Under the pieces are notes generated by a model that worked only from the letters and a program-made list of their open reading frames with translations, had not been told where the DNA came from and made no database searches. The translations under genes were made by a program, and so were the position numbers. A DNA stretch of 64,000 bases from Membranipora membranacea (Eukaryota; Bryozoa; Gymnolaemata; Cheilostomatida; Membraniporidae): positions 24,428,001 to 24,492,000 of the forward strand of contig OU612068.1 in NCBI GenBank assembly GCA_914767715.1, given 5' to 3'. The first letter of the stretch is position 1, and each line of letters begins with the position of its first letter. Positions 38,501 through 49,169 of this stretch are shown piece after piece.

Positions 38501-39962
38501 CAGTAAAATATATCATCGAGTCCCACCAAATGAAGGCCACTCCATATGGTTAACGTTGATACATATTTCCATGTTGCCAATATGAGCAGTAAATTATATC
38601 GAGTCTTACCACATGAAACATTATTGTAGCGTAAGCGAGCTGCCTGGGAACCCTGGGAACCCTAGATCCTATATAAGTATAATCCATTTTGCCCTTTTTG
38701 CCTACGGCGCAGAAGAGGGGGGGGGGGCATATCAGATTTGATCTAGGGCACCCTGGTTGATCTTCATTAGCGGCTGGTGGTATGTTATCTACTTACTGAA
38801 TATAATACAGGAAAATGAATGAGTAAGAGATCGATGTAGTCTGTCTTCAGTTCTTTGAGAGCCACCTCTACTTGAGATTTGACTCTATTTGGATGAGCTG
38901 AGGCTCCAGTAAGCTGCAAGTAGATTGACATACCTTTTTGAGGAAAAGAAAATACATTCATGGTTCTGAGAAACCCTACAGAAAATATTAACTCAGCAGT
39001 ATTTTCAGCATTTCGCTAACTGAGGTAGCAAGTACCCTAAACAGAGATGCTAACATAAAAGCTGTTGTCAAATTGAATGCCAAACAGGTTGACATGTTGA
39101 CTTTTTATCACAACTTATATGTAATGTACAAATCCTATCAGTACCACCCCATACCTTTGTCGTAATGAATAAGTCCTGTCGTTCGACTTTTCCTTCTTTG
39201 TAAATTTTCTCCAGGGCGTTCCCTATCTCTCCCTCATTACCGTAACCCCTAGCTGTATCAATATGACGATATCCTGCTTTGACAGCATAACCAACTGCTT
39301 TCTCAACCTCTCCAGCTAAAGACTGTAATATTTAAATTCTCATGATAATAATGAATAATAGCAGCGCTCCATTTCATACTCACTCCTATGGCAACCTCTG
39401 GGTGGTTAGAGGAGTTTCCAGCGAGCGAGGAAGAAGCAAGCAACAGCTGTGAAACCCTCAAACCACAAGTTTGTCACTACTTCTCATGGCTCAAATCTAA
39501 GGCAGTGAAGGCTAAATCTTATCAGACTGTGTGTTTTCACAGGACGAAAAATATCCCTGTTTATAATATATTCATCGACCAGGCATTAAATCTTATGATT
39601 TATGCTTTTCAGATGTGGGCACTTTGCGATATTCCTGACCTGCCAGACTAGGCGACCGTTGATCCCACACCCACGAGATACAAACTGCCCCTGCCAGGTC
39701 TAGGTACCAGAAATCATATTTGACCTGAAGAGGATCATTGAGCACAACCGCATACTGTAACAAAGGGTTATTGATAGCAGGCGCCTCACCGCTCCTCAAT
39801 TATTCATGTTGGAAACTAACGTTAAAGTCAAACCTCATTGTGTCCCTTCGGCGAGCTTTATTTTATGTGTAATATGTTACATACCTGCCATGTTCCAAGC
39901 CCAACTAGTGGCATCGGTTTACCAGTCAGCATCTTCAATGTGGGTCCTCCAATGGTAGCCAT
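35563..39962 (-). CDS. Aldo-keto reductase, tandem copy 4 (intact)
   Basis: Exons from 5' to 3': 39885-39962, 39155-39322, 38797-38913, 37382-37477, 37014-37130, 36736-36839, 36402-36570, 35716-35810 and 35563-35593. Lengths are identical to copies 1 and 3, giving 324 residues in frame. The tetrad is intact (Asp48, Tyr53 in [14 protein letters not shown]; Lys82; His115). Signatures KALGLSNF and [13 protein letters not shown] are kept, and the end is MAHPQFPF. Exon 6 has FSAFGPIGSPG where copies 2 and 3 have [11 protein letters not shown]; this loop lies near the cofactor, so substrate or kinetics may differ. The exon 8 acceptor is TTTAAG, which is rarer than CAG. The intron between exons 3 and 4 is about 1.3 kb long and carries a reverse-transcriptase relic. 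Confidence 0.95.
37533..38440 (-). pseudogene. Two reverse-transcriptase C-terminal relics in AKR copy 4 intron 3
   Basis: On the minus strand, about 38440-38266 reads KYLGTIFNDDLKWTDNTDHI, FRRLKSRFYALSKF and YPSNTQCEYFVQSL. From 38054 a longer frame repeats LKWTDNTDHIFRRL and continues through LLYNSEVWFNSC, the EDHIF, PGRKRF and KCRTTRFLNSF blocks and SIRLLN. This is the classic C-terminal end of CR1/L2-type reverse transcriptases. The two copies of the overlapping 135 bases flank a 305-bp segment that also occurs at 40876-41181. There is no active site, so it is dead. Confidence 0.85.
37960..38267. repeat. Dispersed segment X, copy 1
   Basis: About 305 bases from aatttgtaatgcatgtac to tagaaattcaa, nearly identical to 40876-41181. 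It is set between two direct copies of about 135 bases of reverse-transcriptase sequence (about 37829-37962 and 38266-38400). It includes gaaggatgaaaatgaaggatgg. No open protein is visible. Confidence 0.8.
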
Positions 39963-40875
39963 TATGCCTGTCTGTATTTGTGTCTATCTACTACAAAAAG
40001 TTCAGCTTCTTACCACTTGAATGTGTTCACCGATAATGACTTGCGACTTGTGTTGATGGCTTGTATCTATTTTTTTACTTCCGGCTCATGAGAAAATAAT
40101 GAAGATAAATTGATAACAAAAATATAGTTTACTTTGCTCGCGAACAATCTATTAAAAAATTACATCATATGTAACAAAACTGCCTTGTCATCCAAAATAC
40201 TGTCAAGAACATGATTCCAAAAGGATACGAGTTTATGATCAACTCATGCAACTCAGATTGCAGCGGTTTTGCAATATCATTTCCCTGTAATTGCCCTGTC
40301 ATCTAGTTCCTGGTAGTTTGTTCGGGGATTTTTTATTGTTTTCTAAGCAACCAAACTGAGCATAGTTACATGTATAATATAAAGACAAACATTGTTCATC
40401 ATATTTAAAGTGCCTGAGCCTGAGCGTGAACTTCATTGTCATTACCGATATGACTCTCTTATTCTTGACGGCACTAAATAAATTTGGCCCGATGGTGACT
40501 ACGGACCTGTTTTTATTCTGGATAAAAACATGATATTTCAAATCATTTGACATTTATGGTTACGTGGTTGTCACTAATGACCAGTGACTGAGCAGATATT
40601 AAACTAGTTTTTACTGATTAGACCATAAATACTCTTTAGATTTTATTTTTATATATTCTTTGGGAAGCAAATTTTGGGAAGTCTTGGCAGTGTGTCGACA
40701 TCTCATGCAAATAATCAGTGAAGGCTAGCAATACAACTTACATGGTGTTACAAACTCTCAAGTTTGCCACTGTGCTCAGGTTTGAAATCGTGAAATTACT
40801 CAACCTCATATATATTATATTAAACCGTAGCTAGTGAAAATTCGTGCTAGCTAACATTTAGTCACTCCAAGACAA

Positions 40876-41181
40876 TTTGTAATGCATGTACAAAGTGTAA
40901 AATCATCGCAAATGGAAACAGAATGTGGTTTGGATTCAAACCTTTGAGTACTAGACATTCTCGGCACAAAAGTCTTGTGGCAGTGTCAAAAATAAAAAAA
41001 ACATTTAAACTGCATCAATCTGGATGAAGGATGAAAATGAAGGATGGAATTTAAAAAAGCAATATAATAAAAATAGAAGCGTTACTGAGATCCATTCTAA
41101 CTATGATTCAGCATGGCATAGGAGATGTGCTTATTCAAGACTGATTCCCATAGTTGCGTTATACTATAAATAGAAATTCAA
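40876..41181. repeat. Dispersed segment X, copy 2
   Basis: A near-identical copy of 37960-38267 in the same orientation, but without the flanking reverse-transcriptase duplications. The high identity over about 305 bases points to recent duplication or transposition. Confidence 0.8.
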
Positions 41182-41214
41182 CTTAAACTTCTTATGGAAC
41201 GGCTCAACCTCTGC

Positions 41215-41570
41215 ATTATCATGATGCTATTGAATATCCCTGACCACATCCGAGTTGCTGATGTCACGCAGTATATGAGGTTTTATCTTTGTTGCACCAG
41301 CATCAGATGAAGTGTCAGTAAGCTTGATGTCTCAAGACGGTGATAGTTGCATGTGCTCGTTCAGTCTACAATCCAGATACCAGCATCCTTCAAATTCATC
41401 TTCAAATTTTCTTCAAGATCAGCAAAAGAACATCCACATATTTGGAGATCTATATGAACTTCTCATCTTTTTTTAAGACATTGATCATGTGCTCTTTTAA
41501 CTTCAGATGGGCCTGACTCAATCGAAGAGCCTTCAAATGCTCATAATCGAAAACTTCATCTTAACCTAGT
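41215..41570 (-). pseudogene. Decayed coding region of an unrecognised protein
   Basis: Reading the minus strand from 41570 gives DEVFDYEHLKALRLSQAHL, KLKEHMINVLKKDEKF, then after a frame change IDLQICGCSFADLEENL and NLKDAGIWIVD. After another change KIKPHILRDISNSDVVRDI appears. Long stop-free, protein-like stretches in successive frames are what a dead gene looks like. I do not recognise the family; a retroelement or a processed pseudogene are both possible. Confidence 0.5.
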
Positions 41571-42301
41571 GAACACAAAATATTTCATAATGGTGAGAAA
41601 CATTCTACAAATCTACATTTCGAAGCATGTCTATTTTCTATTGTGTAGATAGGTTCTGAGGCAAATCCTGACTGAACGTTGGATTCTTCCTGGTAGTGTC
41701 CATTCAGGAATGAGCTAAATCAAGCTCACACTTTGACCACCTGTGGGTTGATTTCCTCCCCTTTTATTTGATCGGCAGTTTCTGATCGGTCGAACTGGTT
41801 TACTTTTTGGTGAAGTTAATTGATCCATTATGAAAGATGGCGCAGATTGTTCAAAAATACTACACCATCGTCTGCTTTTGTATTCTGTACTTTTTTCTGT
41901 GTTTTTTAGACTTGACAACTTTCAAAACAACACTTTACTAAAAGTGCTTGGAATTTTTGTTTCTTGTTGTGTCGATGCACTAAAGATGACGACTTCTACT
42001 CATTTCTCAGATGATAGCTCTTGAAGGTGGCCCCGCAATAAACTGTCAGGCTGTCTCCTTGTTTCATTCTCATTATAACTCCCAGTAATCTCTAAACAAT
42101 GTCTAGGAGTCATTTCCCCACTCACACAAAGGAGATAACTCTTTTTTTGCACGAATGAGTATGTATAGTCCGATGACTCCCCAGATTTTTGTAGGAAGAA
42201 ACGGAGAGTCTAACGACAAATGGAAAGGACTATGAGTAACCATAACACAAACCACGCAAAGTGCGAAACAAGACGCGATGTTTTTGATGAGTTGGAAGGT
42301 G

Positions 42302-42309
42302 TGACGTCA
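42302..42309. promoter_or_regulatory. Perfect palindromic CRE (TGACGTCA) upstream of the CREB3-like gene
   Basis: TGACGTCA lies 141 bases before the chosen start codon. It is the consensus site for CREB/ATF and can be bound by CREB3-family factors. A second ACGT core (cacgtcgac) follows at about 42362. Position and identity suggest stress or feedback control, but whether it lies in the promoter or in the transcribed leader is unknown. Confidence 0.55.
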
Positions 42310-42449
42310 TGTTCTAAAAATAGACTTTGGAATTGCTCCTTGAGTCATTCCACAAGGGGAAACACGTCGACCAAGTTGTGTTGGACAGTAACGTTCAGAG
42401 TTTAATTGTTGCTGTTATTGACTGCCAAGGAATATCTTCCACGCTCGCT

Positions 42450-45400
42450 ATGGGTGACGCGGACATTCTTGACCTGTTATTTGATTCAGGTAGTGGCATC
42501 ATTGGGGAACAACCCACTTCATGTGACAGCCAGCAAAGCAACAACATGTTGTTCACTGATGACCAACTGAAGAAACCTGCTGGTCTTATGACAGACTTTG
42601 ACACCACTGATTGGTCTTCATCTGTCTTAGATCTGGTAAGTTAATCTCCTTCCCTCCTTGTAATTAGATGGTTAATAATGAATATGTGTGCAAGGGCTTG
42701 GAAGTGTAGTAAATATGCAATGAATAGATGGTTGGTTTACATTCAATTCATTCATCAAGAGTTAATTCCCTTCCTTCATTGGATTGGTGGTGATAACTAA
42801 CTTTGAGTTGCAGCTCAACTGCCCCCTCATCTAACAGTGTTTCTTTGCATCTTCCTATTGGCAATGGTTCATATGTTTGGTTACACCCAAGCTCCAATGA
42901 CAGGCCCAATCGACGCACCATGCACCTATGAACTTTCGACTCACCATGCACCCATGATGTTACATCCTGCTTTCACATCGCAACTTCATCGCGAAAGAAT
43001 GAATCAACTGTATCATCTACTTGATTTCTTATGTTGTCATCCTATCAACCCACACATATCGATATATATATTCTTCTTTTCGTGCAGGATGGACTTGACA
43101 ACCATGACTTTCTCAATTCACTGATGGACACAAATCTTCCAGATGATGTGAAGCAGCAACAGCAGCAGATGACACCTGCTGCAATGAAGCAGGTCAATGA
43201 CCATGCATATTCCATCAGTCCTGCATCACCTCATAGTGACAGTGGCATCTCTAACGGACCATACTCTCCATCCAACTCAAGCACTGGCATCGATGATATG
43301 GGCTTTGATTTTGAGCGAGAGCTGTTTGCCCCTCTGGATCTCAAGAGTTATGAGACAGAAGACCAAGGAAACAGTCCAAGCCTGCTTGACGCTATGTCAG
43401 AGAGCTCAAGTCCTGGACTTTATGGCAACGAGTCACCTGTTTCATTTGGTAAGAATCTATTGACACTTAAACACACCAGAGTTTCAAATGTTGTAGCTAA
43501 CATGTTGAGAAGTGTCCACAAAAAACAATGAATCTCAGAATTTGCTGCATCTGTTTTGGTGTTGTGAAATTGATGGAACATCTACATGGCCATGCCGCAA
43601 TCTAAACCTTTACAATACCCAACATTTTGTTTTGACCTGGGATTATGATCAATAACCTTATCATCATCAGTGCAAATCTTTTTTATCATGTGATCGTAAT
43701 TCAGGATAACAACTATAAAGATCCTATTGCAGACTTTGAAGACTTGTTGAGTCAAAGTTCAGCCGACCCTGTGAAAGGAATAACCATCAGCACAGACGAA
43801 AGTACCAAAGTAATTAAAGTCTTATCAGTCAACGGAAACAGACAGACTAGTTTGCTAACTACGGTCAACACAAAACAACAGGTGAGTTTCTTGTAACCTC
43901 AGTAATTAACTCCAAAATCCAGTCTGGATTTCAGAATATTTGATCATTAATTATTTATCAGCAAGACTTCTAGATTATTCTTGGGAAGATACATGTGGCA
44001 TTTAGAATTCTGGTGGAAATTCCACTTTCACCGGCTTGAATATTTACCACTATAATCATACCCTCATAATAGCTGTGGAATGGCCACGATTAGAAATGCT
44101 GATGCAATGCCATGCTTACACTTGAAGTTCACTACACCTCAGTGGGTGAATTGGTTATATGAGAATAATACATCATAACCAGGAGGATATGAGGGATGTC
44201 AAATTTCCACTTCCTCCTAAATGAAAACAATTAAATACGAATGTGAATTTCATTGGCATAATCACGTAGAGGAAGTGGCATTCATAGTATCCATATGTGA
44301 ACTATTATTTCCTTTTTTTCAGACTCCTGCCGTCACAAGCTCTCATCATGCTGAGCTTGTTCTAGCAGATGAGGAGAAAGATTTACTTAGAAAAGAGGGT
44401 ATACAGCTTCCCTCACACCTGCCCCTCACAAGGGAAGAGGAAAAAATACTTAGATCAGTCCGCAGAAGGATTAGAAACAAGGTGAGCTATACATTTCCTC
44501 AAAGAAGAAGTTGTTTAGTTGTCAATAGGAATTCTGTGTGCTGTGAATTTAATTAGTTACAGAAACAGGAAAACTTGTGAGGTGAATCATAATCACGAGT
44601 TAGGTAGTTGGGGAGATTCATAATAGGTAGTTTATTTGGTATTTTGTATGTGACCTGTTATCAAAATTGCATGACCTTTGACCAATGAATTCATTGCTCT
44701 AACACTATAATTATCTTTGTTAGGCATCAGCTAGGAATAGTAGACGTAAGAAACAAGATTATATGGAAGCATTAGAAAAGAGAGTAAAAATCTGCACAGA
44801 TGAGAAAAGACATCTGGAAAAAAAGGTGTCGTCTCTGGAAAAACAGAACTCCACCTTAGTGGGCCAGCTGAAGAAACTACAGAAACTTGTAACAGAAGGA
44901 ACAAGACAAACTGCAAGAACTGGAACTTGTGCAATGGTAAGTCTACCTCTTATGATTCCATATGCTTCATTCCAAGAGTTCCTTTTTTTCATTTCAAGCG
45001 TGTTGGCTGGTGATAGGCAATCATATCCGCTCTTGGTATGTAGATCTGATAGGGACAACTCCAGGTTGTTCTATAAAGATGTCTTCAGGCGCAAAAATAA
45101 TGAATGTTGTTTCACTTCTCTTTATTTTTTGCAGATTCTGGCTCTTTCATTCGCATTGGTACTGCTGCCTAACTACCAGTCCTTCCTCGGAGCAAACGAT
45201 ACATCTCTCAGTAGTTCAGAAGCCGGCGGAAGACAAACTCGTAATCTCTTATCAAAACCAGAGGACTTTATAAACCCTGCCCCACAGCAGGAAAAATCAT
45301 TCAACTATATCCCATTCCTCAACTTTGATAGAATGGCTGCACAAATGTCGCAAAAGCCACGACAACCCGTCGATGAGCCTGTCGATGGACAGGTGGAGAA

Positions 45401-45644
45401 GAGCTATATCCACGACCCGCTCGACGGGCTCGATGAGGGTGTGGAAATAGACATTGGTTCTCCATTCATTGGTGAGCCGGATGAAAAGGTTATCCATATG
45501 GAGATAACACAACTGCCAGAAGATGCGGCAGTACCAGACACTAAACAACCTATAAAAGAAAATCTCACCAGGGAGAACTATATACAAACAGAGGCCTTTA
45601 ATCGAGGTCGTAATATCCGAATGGATCTGGAAGATGAGTTCTAA
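42450..45644 (+). CDS. CREB3/CREB3L-type membrane-tethered bZIP transcription factor
   Basis: Exons 42450-42635, 43088-43448, 43705-43881, 44323-44481, 44724-44936 and 45135-45644, about 535 residues. The N terminus has acidic activation motifs ([17 protein letters not shown]). A Ser/Pro-rich part includes SDSGIS. Exon 4 carries [20 protein letters not shown], the CREB3-specific approach to the basic region. Exon 5 gives [20 protein letters not shown] and a leucine zipper. A membrane helix ([16 protein letters not shown]) spans the exon 5/6 junction. A luminal TRNLL, fitting the site-1 protease consensus RxxL, lies about 20 residues later. Family members are ER proteins cut in the Golgi by S1P and S2P to free the bZIP part. 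Exon 2 ends in phase 1 by its GTAAGA donor, whereas exon 3 begins in phase 0; a missed mini-exon, another donor or a sequence error must explain this. The in-frame ATG at 42327 is an alternative start. Confidence 0.9.
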
Positions 45645-47673
45645 ATATTCTAACCGTGTCCATTTGTTGTAAAAGCATATCTGTGTTGTATATAATTATG
45701 TTATCATCGTATCTCAGTTTTATGAGCTTCTAGATCAGTCTAGTTACTCTGTGCATATAAATTGTCCATGATCTGCAAACTTGTATTTTATTTTTCACTT
45801 ATTTATTTATCGGAGACATAAATATAAAAGACACTCATACTAAACAACTACTGACATCAATACATATATCTGTGATATGAGACACAGTTTGGCTGCTCAT
45901 GAAGGAATTCTGTCAGTATAATACTATGTCCCAGTAACTGAGTCCCGGTAAAACTCTAGCCGCATTTACCAAGAGCAGCTTTTATCCAAAGCTTTCAAAG
46001 TCTAGCAGCTTATAAGTTCAGTTTGTGTTATCAACATTCCAGTAACTATGATATCGGTGTGCAAGTATCTGAGCATGCCATAATGAACGACCATAAATAA
46101 GAAGAAATGCGATCATACGTGTAATAGCCGCATACATGTGCAGGGTCAGACGAAAAATATAAGGGGCCAGCTATGCTCACTTAATCTGCAAATATTTATC
46201 AGTGTGTTCAACCAATGAAAGAACCCACCAGGGATGTTGCCAGGGTAGCTCATGTATCTTGTGTTTACCTCGAGGGGATTTCAATACTAAAACCTCGCAT
46301 TACTCAGCGACAAAAATTATTGGGGAATTCCTTTCTGTGTGGCCCAATTCTACGAACTTTAGACAAACCTTTTGAGTTAGTATTAACCAATGAGCTGTTA
46401 CTCCGAGACTGTTTACAGTCTTTCTCTTTTTTAAATGCCAATACATTTCTTCTACTGGAGATCACGCCTCCTAAACAAATGAAGTTCATTGCCTAAACCC
46501 AGTGGAATTTTTATGTAGAACCCTTAAATGCCTCCTAGGCTTCTGTTTGTTTGTTTGTATAGACTTTAATGCCTGTCAATACGGTAAGGTAAATAAGACA
46601 GTGCTCACAATGATACAGTACTAAAAAAGAATTTTTTGAATAAGCGCACAATTACTCATTGTAGTCTGTCACTGTCAGGTACCGGTACACAATAAAAAAT
46701 TACAAATAAACCTAAAAAACAGCTGGAAAAGGCTTGAGCTCCTTTCTGGATCCAGTGGTTGGGGGTGGTCATTTGGTGCATCAAACACGTTTGGCAATGC
46801 TAGGGTGCTACCCGCCCTCGGATTGACGGTATTTCCTCAAATTGTTAAACTATCAGGTTGCGAGCCATGCACAAGAGAAATAGCTCATATTGTGACACTT
46901 GCTGTTCAAGATGAAGAGAATTTTTTTCAATGAGCAACAGTTACTCTTACCAAGGAGTAACTCCTTGCTCTTACTCTCTGATTTAGTGAATATAGCTAAC
47001 TACAAATACAACCTGTTCTATTTTATTTAGAGTTTTCTTCTCTTTTAGTATGGGGTTCTAGGTTGCAAGATTTGGAGTAGGAGTTATCTTTCATCTGTAT
47101 AAGAATTATTTTATTTAGTTAGAAAACCCCAAGAAATCATACTTTATCACTGGAGGTATTGATTTGATGGTTTTTCACAGACATGCTACTTTTTATGGTT
47201 TGTATAGTCATAATGAAAAATTTATACAGTGCGTCAATTCGCTAAAAGGCAGTGTGTGAATCAGCATTGACAAAACACGACAAACAACAAGCACTTGGGG
47301 GAAAAACAGAGAAGGTAAAACCTTACTACAATAAAATATCATCTCCTTTGCTGGTTCATCTATTCTGTCAACAGTTGTTAAGGAGGTTTTTAATTACAGT
47401 TTGCAAATGAGCTAATTAATACTTACTACATAAAAATAATAATGAGATCATCAAAATCCCAGTCCAAGGAGAAGGACTCTTTGAAGTTGAATTGAACAAT
47501 TCTCCCTGATGATTGATCCCACCCAGTAACAACAACAGTTGAGTTACACTACTACAAAACTCTCTATTGTTATTGTTAGTGATGACAACACAGCACTACC
47601 ATTACTAAACACAGATAGTAGCCAGCCCACATTGCTGACACAACAAAGCTTGTCAAGGCTGGCTAGTAGTACC
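45645..47673. other. Region 3' of the CREB3-like gene, no gene seen
   Basis: This should contain the 3' untranslated region of the CREB3-like gene. The frame at 46215-46496 (93 codons) has no family resemblance or splice context and its antisense is also open. An aaggagtaactcctt inverted pair lies near 46963. Nothing else is supported. Confidence 0.5.
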
Positions 47674-47683
47674 TACTCTACTC

Positions 47684-48154
47684 ATGGGCCCCTGGGTCTT
47701 ACATGTCTTAACTTTGCCAATGTCCACTATCAACCACCCAAAAAACACCAAACAAGGTAAGACACACAATTCTTTTTTTTACAACCACCTTGAAATCTCT
47801 CACACTAACTCACACCTCCTTCCTCTTTCATTTGCTTCATGTTTGAAGGTTCTAGCACAAACAGAGCTGACTTTATGGACCAGAGAAAAAAGATGCCTCT
47901 ACAAAATTCACAAAAACCTGAAAGTGAATTTTGTATAGGCATCTGCTTCTCATAAAGTTGTCCATAAAGTCAGCTCTGTTTGTGCTAGAACCTTCAAACC
48001 TGAAGCAAATGAAAGAGGAAGGAGGTATGAGTTAGTGTGAGAGATTTCAAGGTAGGTTGTAAAAAAAGATTTGTGTCTTACCCTGTTTGGTGTTTTTTGG
48101 TTGGTTGATAGTGGACATTGGCAAAATAAAGACATGTATGTCCCAGGGGCCCAT
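47684..48154. mobile_element. 471-bp foldback element, palindromic throughout
   Basis: It begins atgggcccctgggtcttaca and ends with ccaggggcccat. The two arms of about 220 bases are imperfect reverse complements all the way to a centre near 47920, including ccaatgtccactatcaacca, aatctctcacactaactca and acagagctgactttatggac with their mirrors. Flanks are tactctactc (47674-47683) and gactctactc (48155-48164), a 9/10 target duplication. The outer 45 bases match the 90-bp element at 15441-15530. No transposase is encoded, so it must be mobilised in trans. The open frames inside it are arms read in either direction. Confidence 0.88.
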
Positions 48155-48902
48155 GACTCTACTCTACTGTAACTCTCAATTTCCTCTCTCTAGAGAGGGA
48201 GTTTATTGCTACTATCAGCTGTTGTTAGTACTGGCAAGGAGTAGCTATTACATTTTGGTATTGGTAGCGCTAGGTACCTTGCTATATATATAGAACAGAA
48301 AAAAGGGGAAATGAAATGAGTAAGAGATACAAATTCATCTCTTACACTTCTTTCTCTCTCTAGTCATTGCTTTGCCGCTCCACTGATTTCTTACTTAAAG
48401 CTTTCTCCCAATCGCAGGTGACACCCAGATATAGTCATATTCACCCATTTCATACCACAACGTCTATCGACGACAGGAGTAATGATTACTCCTCGCTCCA
48501 AACCACGTTTTTGTGGAGGTGTAGATTTATTTTGTAATCGTGACAGACCAAGCTGACCACGATTATAGTCTTAAGAGAGTATTATTCTATGTTCTGTCCT
48601 GCTCAAACAGCAAATGCCCAAGCTTTTCTGTTGCCTTTAATTATCTGTTATTTGTATACTTTCAAGCCAACCTCTATAAATAAATAAATAAATGTCGTGA
48701 TGAACTTGGCAAGCCAATTTCGTTGAATCATTTTATCTACACTCCTCCTCGGCTTCCTCATCAATTCTGTTTCCCTCTAGTTCTGTTCACATCAACAGTA
48801 GGTCCTAAATCTAGTTTGATCTGGACTTACAGTCATGTGGCCAGCTATGTCAAACTACTTAATTGGTAGGCCTAGACCATGTATGTTGTGTAGCCATTGT
48901 AG

Positions 48903-49104
48903 CTGCGAACATACAAAGTCGATATTGTAATCAAGAAGGTGGACAAAACTCTTATCTATAATGACGGTAACTCTTTTATGTGTCTTTGGAGTGATAGAGC
49001 ACAAGGTGTAGATGAACTGACAGAGTTAATAGATGAAGTAACTTTCCCTTTAGGATTAACATTTGCCCTTCTTAAAGCATGAATCCCTGTTCAAAGGAAA
49101 TACA
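48903..49104 (+). other. Exon-like, protein-like reading frame of unknown identity
   Basis: After a TTGTAG acceptor-like site at 48897-48902 the frame reads TYKVDIVIKKVDKTLIYNDG, SFMCLWSDRAQGVDELTEL and IDEVTFPLGLTFALLKA. It then meets TGA at 49080-49082, and continues IPVQRKYSEY up to a GTGAGT donor-like site at 49105. The composition looks like real protein. The TGA could be a mutated CGA (Arg), making this a relic. Alternatively it is a 5' noncoding exon of the ZNF706 homologue, whose first coding exon begins 60 bases on. I do not recognise the family. Confidence 0.4.
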
Positions 49105-49169
49105 GTGAGTACTGAAGCATCCTCTTTATCTATCATTGACCGCAGCTGATTATCTGTGTTTCAGACATA

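Larger units (their letters stand above)
39963..42301. other. Spacer between AKR copy 4 and the CREB3-like gene
   Basis: No live gene is supported. The interval holds AKR 5' flank, segment X copy 2 (40876-41181), a decayed unrecognised coding region on the minus strand (about 41215-41570), and the upstream region of the CREB3-like gene. Minor frames at 40299-40553 and 41715-42024 lack motifs. Confidence 0.55.

Noticed and set aside
46215-46496. 93-codon plus-strand frame after the CREB3-like gene
   Set aside because: The antisense is also open, composition is not distinctive, and no splice sites or family motif are seen.
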